A DNA stretch of 64,000 nucleotides from JAEVLT01 sp044598425 (lineage in GTDB: Bacteria; Bacillota; Bacilli; Bacillales; Cytobacillaceae), in the NCBI GenBank assembly GCA_044598425.1, contig CP172536.1:2666001-2730000 (forward strand). The letters are read 5' to 3'. The stretch's first letter is position 1. Each line of letters starts with the position of its first letter. A program made the position numbers and the translations under genes. Positions 61,203 through 64,000 of the stretch are shown one piece after another. The notes below the pieces were generated by a model. That model made no database searches. It had not been told where the DNA came from and worked only from the letters and a program-made list of their open reading frames with translations.

Positions 61203-62003
61203 ATGGATAAACGCCGCAATCTATTTTTTTATCATAAAAGAGATTCAGCTTCACTGGCAAAGGTTACATCCCTATATGATTTAGCAAGGAGATATGATTT
61301 TACAATTGTTAACGATTTTCGCAAAGCCAATATAATTGCCAGCATCGGCGGAGATGGAACGTTTCTGCAAGCTGTTAGAAAAACGGGGTTCCGCGATGAT
61401 TGCCTGTATGCCGGGATTTCGACAATAGGAAGTCTCGGTATGTACTGTGATTTCCAAATCGAGGACACCTCGAAAATGATTGAAGCCATGACAAATGAGC
61501 TGCTGGAAGTTAGACGCTACCCGGTAATTGAGGTAAATATTGATGGGCAGGGAACCTTTCGCTGTTTAAATGAATTCAGTCTGCATTCGGCGATTATTAA
61601 AACACTCGTGATTGATGTTTTCGTTGATCAGCTCCATTTTGAAACATTTCGCGGCGATGGAATGATTGTTGCCACGCCTACAGGGAGTACAGCTTATAAT
61701 AAATCAGTCAATGGAGCAGTTGTTGACCCGCTAATTTCGTGCATGCAAGTAAGCGAATTGGCTTCAATCAACAATAATCGTTATCGGACACTTGGCTCTT
61801 CCTTTATCCTTGGGCAGGAACGGACGCTAACTCTAAAAGTGGTTTCAGAAGGCAACGACCACCCGACCATGGGAATGGATAATGAAGCACTAAGCATTCG
61901 CCATGTTGAAAAAATTCAAGTAAAATTAAGCGATCAAAAAATAAAAACATTAAAGTTAAAGGATAATTCTTTCTGGGAAAAAGTAAAAAGAACGTTTTTG
62001 TGA
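61203..62003 (+). CDS. nadK: NAD kinase (second type)
   Basis: Phosphorylates NAD to NADP. From ATG 61203 with GGAGGG upstream it is 266 residues. GGDGTF at 49-54, the NEFSLHSA loop, TPTGSTAYNKSVNGA and a C-terminal GMDNEALS are all NAD-kinase motifs. B. subtilis has two, and position next to sppA matches YtdI (NadF2). On the plus strand, divergent from sppA. Confidence 0.94.
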   Translation: MDKRRNLFFYHKRDSASLAKVTSLYDLARRYDFTIVNDFRKANIIASIGGDGTFLQAVRKTGFRDDCLYAGISTIGSLGMYCDFQIEDTSKMIEAMTNELLEVRRYPVIEVNIDGQGTFRCLNEFSLHSAIIKTLVIDVFVDQLHFETFRGDGMIVATPTGSTAYNKSVNGAVVDPLISCMQVSELASINNNRYRTLGSSFILGQERTLTLKVVSEGNDHPTMGMDNEALSIRHVEKIQVKLSDQKIKTLKLKDNSFWEKVKRTFL

Positions 62004-62011
62004 TTTCTAAA

Positions 62012-62112
62012 AAAAACCGGGCAAAAACCGCCCGATCCTTTTTGGTTTGGCTGATAAACGGAGTCTGTTGATTTCTGGAACGAAAATCAACAGACAAGGT
62101 TCAGAGCAATAA
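62012..62112 (+). repeat. Solo IS91-like end with a shortened palindrome
   Basis: AAAACCGGGCAAAAACCGCC through AACGGAGTCTGTTGATTTC equals the left end of both IS copies; it then jumps to CGAAAATCAACAGACAAGGT and TCAGAGCAATAAA, the right end of the 15.2-kb solo palindrome. It looks like a non-autonomous relic linking the two element classes. Confidence 0.8.
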
Positions 62113-62186
62113 ACAAAAAAGAGTGTTCCTAAAAGCTATACTTTTGAGAACCCTCAATTATCGATGTTAAGATATAAATTCTGATA

Positions 62187-62372
62187 TTAAGAAAAGCGCA
62201 AGCGCCTTGCTCATCGGCGTACGGACTAAAGGCCCTTCGACTAAAGATAAAGGAAACACGGTGAGGGTTGCGAGCAATTGTTGACTTATCGTAGGGAGAA
62301 GGACGAAGTACGCTAGCCGATAGGCGCTTCTCGCTAGACAGTGATCGAAGTTCAGATATTAATTCTGATATT
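62187..62372 (+). repeat. 188-bp structured repeat, diverged copy
   Basis: Ends AAGAAAAGCGCAAGCGCC and GCTAGACAGTGATCGAAGTT with AATTCTGATATTATAA are kept; the centre differs but still pairs (CATCGGCGTAC...GTACGCTAGCCGAT). An ATATAAATTCTGATATT also stands to its left, so the unit is flanked by the tail motif on both sides. Confidence 0.8.
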
Positions 62373-62374
62373 AT

Positions 62375-62410
62375 AAAAAACCTCATCCTAGTGTTAGGAT
62401 AAGGTTTTTT
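62375..62410 (-). terminator. Terminator of rarD
   Basis: AAAAAACCTCATCCTA-GTG-TTAGGATAAGGTTTTTT; strong hairpin with T-run on the minus strand. Confidence 0.85.
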
Positions 62411-62435
62411 ATTTTGCGAAAAGCTGAGCCGCTCT

Positions 62436-63353
62436 CTAATGCTTTTCATATTTCATTTTATAGGCTGTAAACAGCTTTGTTTTTGAAATCGAATAAATCG
62501 TTAAGGCAGACCAGATAAACAGAAAGGCCAGCAATTGCACCTTTGAAAAATGTTCGCCATACATAAAGATTCCAAGGATCAGCGTAATTGTTGGAGCAAT
62601 ATATTGCAAAAACCCCAAAAGTGATAGTGGAATTTTTTGTGCTCCTTTTGCAAAATAAAGGAGCGGAACTGCAGTAGCAGCCCCTGCACCAACCAAAAGA
62701 ACGTCCGTACCTGCCCCTGCCGATAAAAAAGCACTTGCTCCATTAAAAAGCAAATAGATCATATAAATTAACGCGAAAGGAGTCATCACTAACGTTTCCA
62801 AGGTGAGACCGACGGATGATTCGACATTGATTAACTTTTTAGCTAAACCATATAAACCAAATGAAAGCGCAAGAGCGATAGCAATCCATGGAAATCGTCC
62901 ATAGGAAAAAGAAATAATCAATACGCCTGCTGCCGCGAGAAAAAATGAAACGTACTGGGCTCCGGTCAACCGCTCTTTTAATACAATCATCCCAAGCAGA
63001 AAGCTGACAAGCGGGTTAATATAATAACCAAGGCTTGCTTCAATCATTTGCCCGCTGTTGACAGCCCAAATATAAATAAACCAATTAATGCTAATTAAAA
63101 ATGAGGCGATGGCGAGAGCGTACATCTGCTTTTTGTTGACTGCAAACCCCTTCAACGTCCCGATAAACAAACCCCATTTTTTCGTAATCAAAAGAACAAC
63201 AATCATGAAGACAAACGACCAGAAAATCCGATTCGCCAAAATCTCCTTAGCCGCAACCTTCTCGAGAAGTTTCCAATAGATTGGCAGCAATCCCCAAAGC
63301 AAGTAGGAGAAGCCGGCTTGGATCGCTCCCTGTTTCTGTTCACTACTATTCAT
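62436..63353 (-). CDS. rarD: EamA-family transporter RarD
   Basis: 305 residues with about ten membrane segments in the two-repeat EamA (DMT) arrangement, beginning QAGFSYLLWGLLPIYWKLL, typical of RarD. RarD-type proteins are annotated as chloramphenicol-sensitivity transporters, but the physiological substrate is unknown. Start 63353 with GGGGATGG. Confidence 0.92.
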   Translation of the reverse strand: MNSSEQKQGAIQAGFSYLLWGLLPIYWKLLEKVAAKEILANRIFWSFVFMIVVLLITKKWGLFIGTLKGFAVNKKQMYALAIASFLISINWFIYIWAVNSGQMIEASLGYYINPLVSFLLGMIVLKERLTGAQYVSFFLAAAGVLIISFSYGRFPWIAIALALSFGLYGLAKKLINVESSVGLTLETLVMTPFALIYMIYLLFNGASAFLSAGAGTDVLLVGAGAATAVPLLYFAKGAQKIPLSLLGFLQYIAPTITLILGIFMYGEHFSKVQLLAFLFIWSALTIYSISKTKLFTAYKMKYEKH

Positions 63354-63480
63354 TTTCCATCCCCAATTCTTTCTTGTTTCGAAATAAATCTATTATAGAA
63401 CGAACAAGGGAATGCCGCCAGCTTTTTTTACTTTCCAATACTTGTAATTATGTTACAGCTGAACGTTCTGCGAAAAAAGT

Positions 63481-63522
63481 AAAACAAAAGGCAGACCTAA
63501 TCCCGGGCCTGCCTTTTGTTTT
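63481..63522. terminator. Terminator of the acyl-CoA synthetase gene
   Basis: AAAACAAAAGGCAG, 14-base loop, CTGCCTTTTGTTTT: perfect 14-bp stem, just after the gene. Confidence 0.9.
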
Positions 63523-63534
63523 CCAAATATAAAA

Positions 63535-64000
63535 TTATACTTCAAATTGCCGGGCTTCTTTTTGCCGAAGTTCAATTCGGCGAATTTTCCCTGAAGTGGT
63601 TTTTGGAAGCTCTGACAAAAATTCAATTTTTCTTGGATATTTGTAAGGTGCAGTTAATTCTTTGACATGGTCCTGCAAATTCTTGATCAGCTCCGGGTCA
63701 TTCGCATCGATACCGTCTTTTAAAACAACAAAGGCTTTAACAATATGGCCGCGAATTTCATCCGGACTTGCAACAACAGCACATTCTTTTACGAATGGAT
63801 GCTTTACAAGGGCATCTTCCACTTCGAATGGGCCAATTGTGTAACCCGAGCTAATGATAATATCATCCCCACGGCCTTCAAACCAGAAGTAGCCATCCTC
63901 ATCCTTTTTTGCTTTATCCCCAGTCACATAATAATCCCCGCGGAATTGCATCGCTGTTCTTTCAGGATCTTTATAGTATTTTTTAAATAATGCCGGTGTG
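63535..64000 (-). CDS. Acyl-CoA synthetase, C-terminal part (runs off the right edge)
   Basis: AMP-forming acyl-CoA synthetase family. The frame is open to base 64000, so about 155 C-terminal residues are visible and the N-terminus is missing. Visible: the hinge region YYVTGDKAKKDEDGYFWFEGR, then DDIIISSGYTIGPFEVE (A8) and the acetylation-type Lys in PKTTSGKIRR near the end. Position matches B. subtilis ytcI; acetate versus medium-chain specificity cannot be told from this part. Confidence 0.92.
   Translation of the reverse strand, partial: TPALFKKYYKDPERTAMQFRGDYYVTGDKAKKDEDGYFWFEGRGDDIIISSGYTIGPFEVEDALVKHPFVKECAVVASPDEIRGHIVKAFVVLKDGIDANDPELIKNLQDHVKELTAPYKYPRKIEFLSELPKTTSGKIRRIELRQKEARQFEV

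Larger units (their letters stand above)
62004..62435. other. Repeat-filled gap between nadK and rarD
   Basis: No gene in about 430 bp. It holds a solo IS91-like end with a shortened palindrome (62012-62112), a terminator-like AGAGTGTTCC.../GAGAACCCTC hairpin (62119-62156), a diverged 188-bp repeat (62187-62372) and the rarD terminator. Confidence 0.75.

Overview
The window is a chromosomal segment from a low-GC, spore-forming Firmicute of the Bacillaceae. The evidence is the gene order, which follows the Bacillus subtilis thrS-to-acsA region closely, the sporulation genes (ytxC, ytaF, ytrH, ytrI, ytfJ), strong AGGAGG-type ribosome binding sites, frequent TTG/GTG starts and a T-box leader. 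The species cannot be named from this alone. Nearly all genes read on the minus strand.

Layout, left to right: thrS (C-terminus outside the window) with its T-box leader; ytxC, dnaI, dnaB, nrdR (replication initiation and ribonucleotide reductase control); a DUF1499-like gene, speD, gapB with two CcpN-type operators, coaE, ytaF. Next comes an inserted amino-sugar island (a SIS-domain gene, nagR, nagB, nagA on minus, divergent nagP on plus, with two NagR-type operators between nagA and nagP), then a 3-copy tandem repeat array. The core order resumes with mutM, polA, phoR-phoP, a MaoC-like gene behind a perfect cre site, mdh-icd-citZ (TCA branch), ytwI, ytvI, fxsA, pyk-pfkA, accA-accD, a FadR-type regulator with NADP malic enzyme ytsJ, dnaE, ytrH-ytrI, nrnA, ytpI, ytoI, a small membrane protein, ytkL, an Xaa-Pro peptidase and ald.

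From about 48.2 to 51.9 kb lies a mobile region: two tandem copies of an IS91-like (HUH) element with a small zinc-ribbon partner gene. One copy is intact. The other is decayed and carries a 574-bp insertion with 12-bp terminal inverted repeats and a TATC target duplication. Dispersed palindromic repeats surround them. The core then continues with a Gly/Tyr-rich small protein, a 50-residue small protein, a universal stress protein, moaB with an EcsC-family gene, ackA, ytxK, tpx, ytfJ-ytfI, yteJ-sppA, NAD kinase, rarD and the C-terminal end of an acyl-CoA synthetase at the right edge.

Functionally the window is central carbon metabolism (gapB, pyk, pfkA, citZ-icd-mdh, ytsJ, ackA, accAD) plus replication and repair (dnaI, dnaB, polA, mutM, dnaE) and phosphate sensing (phoPR). 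The less ordinary content is the repeat ecology: an HUH transposon, a MITE-like element, a 188-bp structured repeat, a GCGGAAAGCG palindrome family and a 60-bp mini-element nested inside two of the other repeat families. Several metabolic operators can be read directly from sequence: CcpN at gapB, NagR at nag, cre at the MaoC-like gene, and a FadR-type palindrome at ytsJ.
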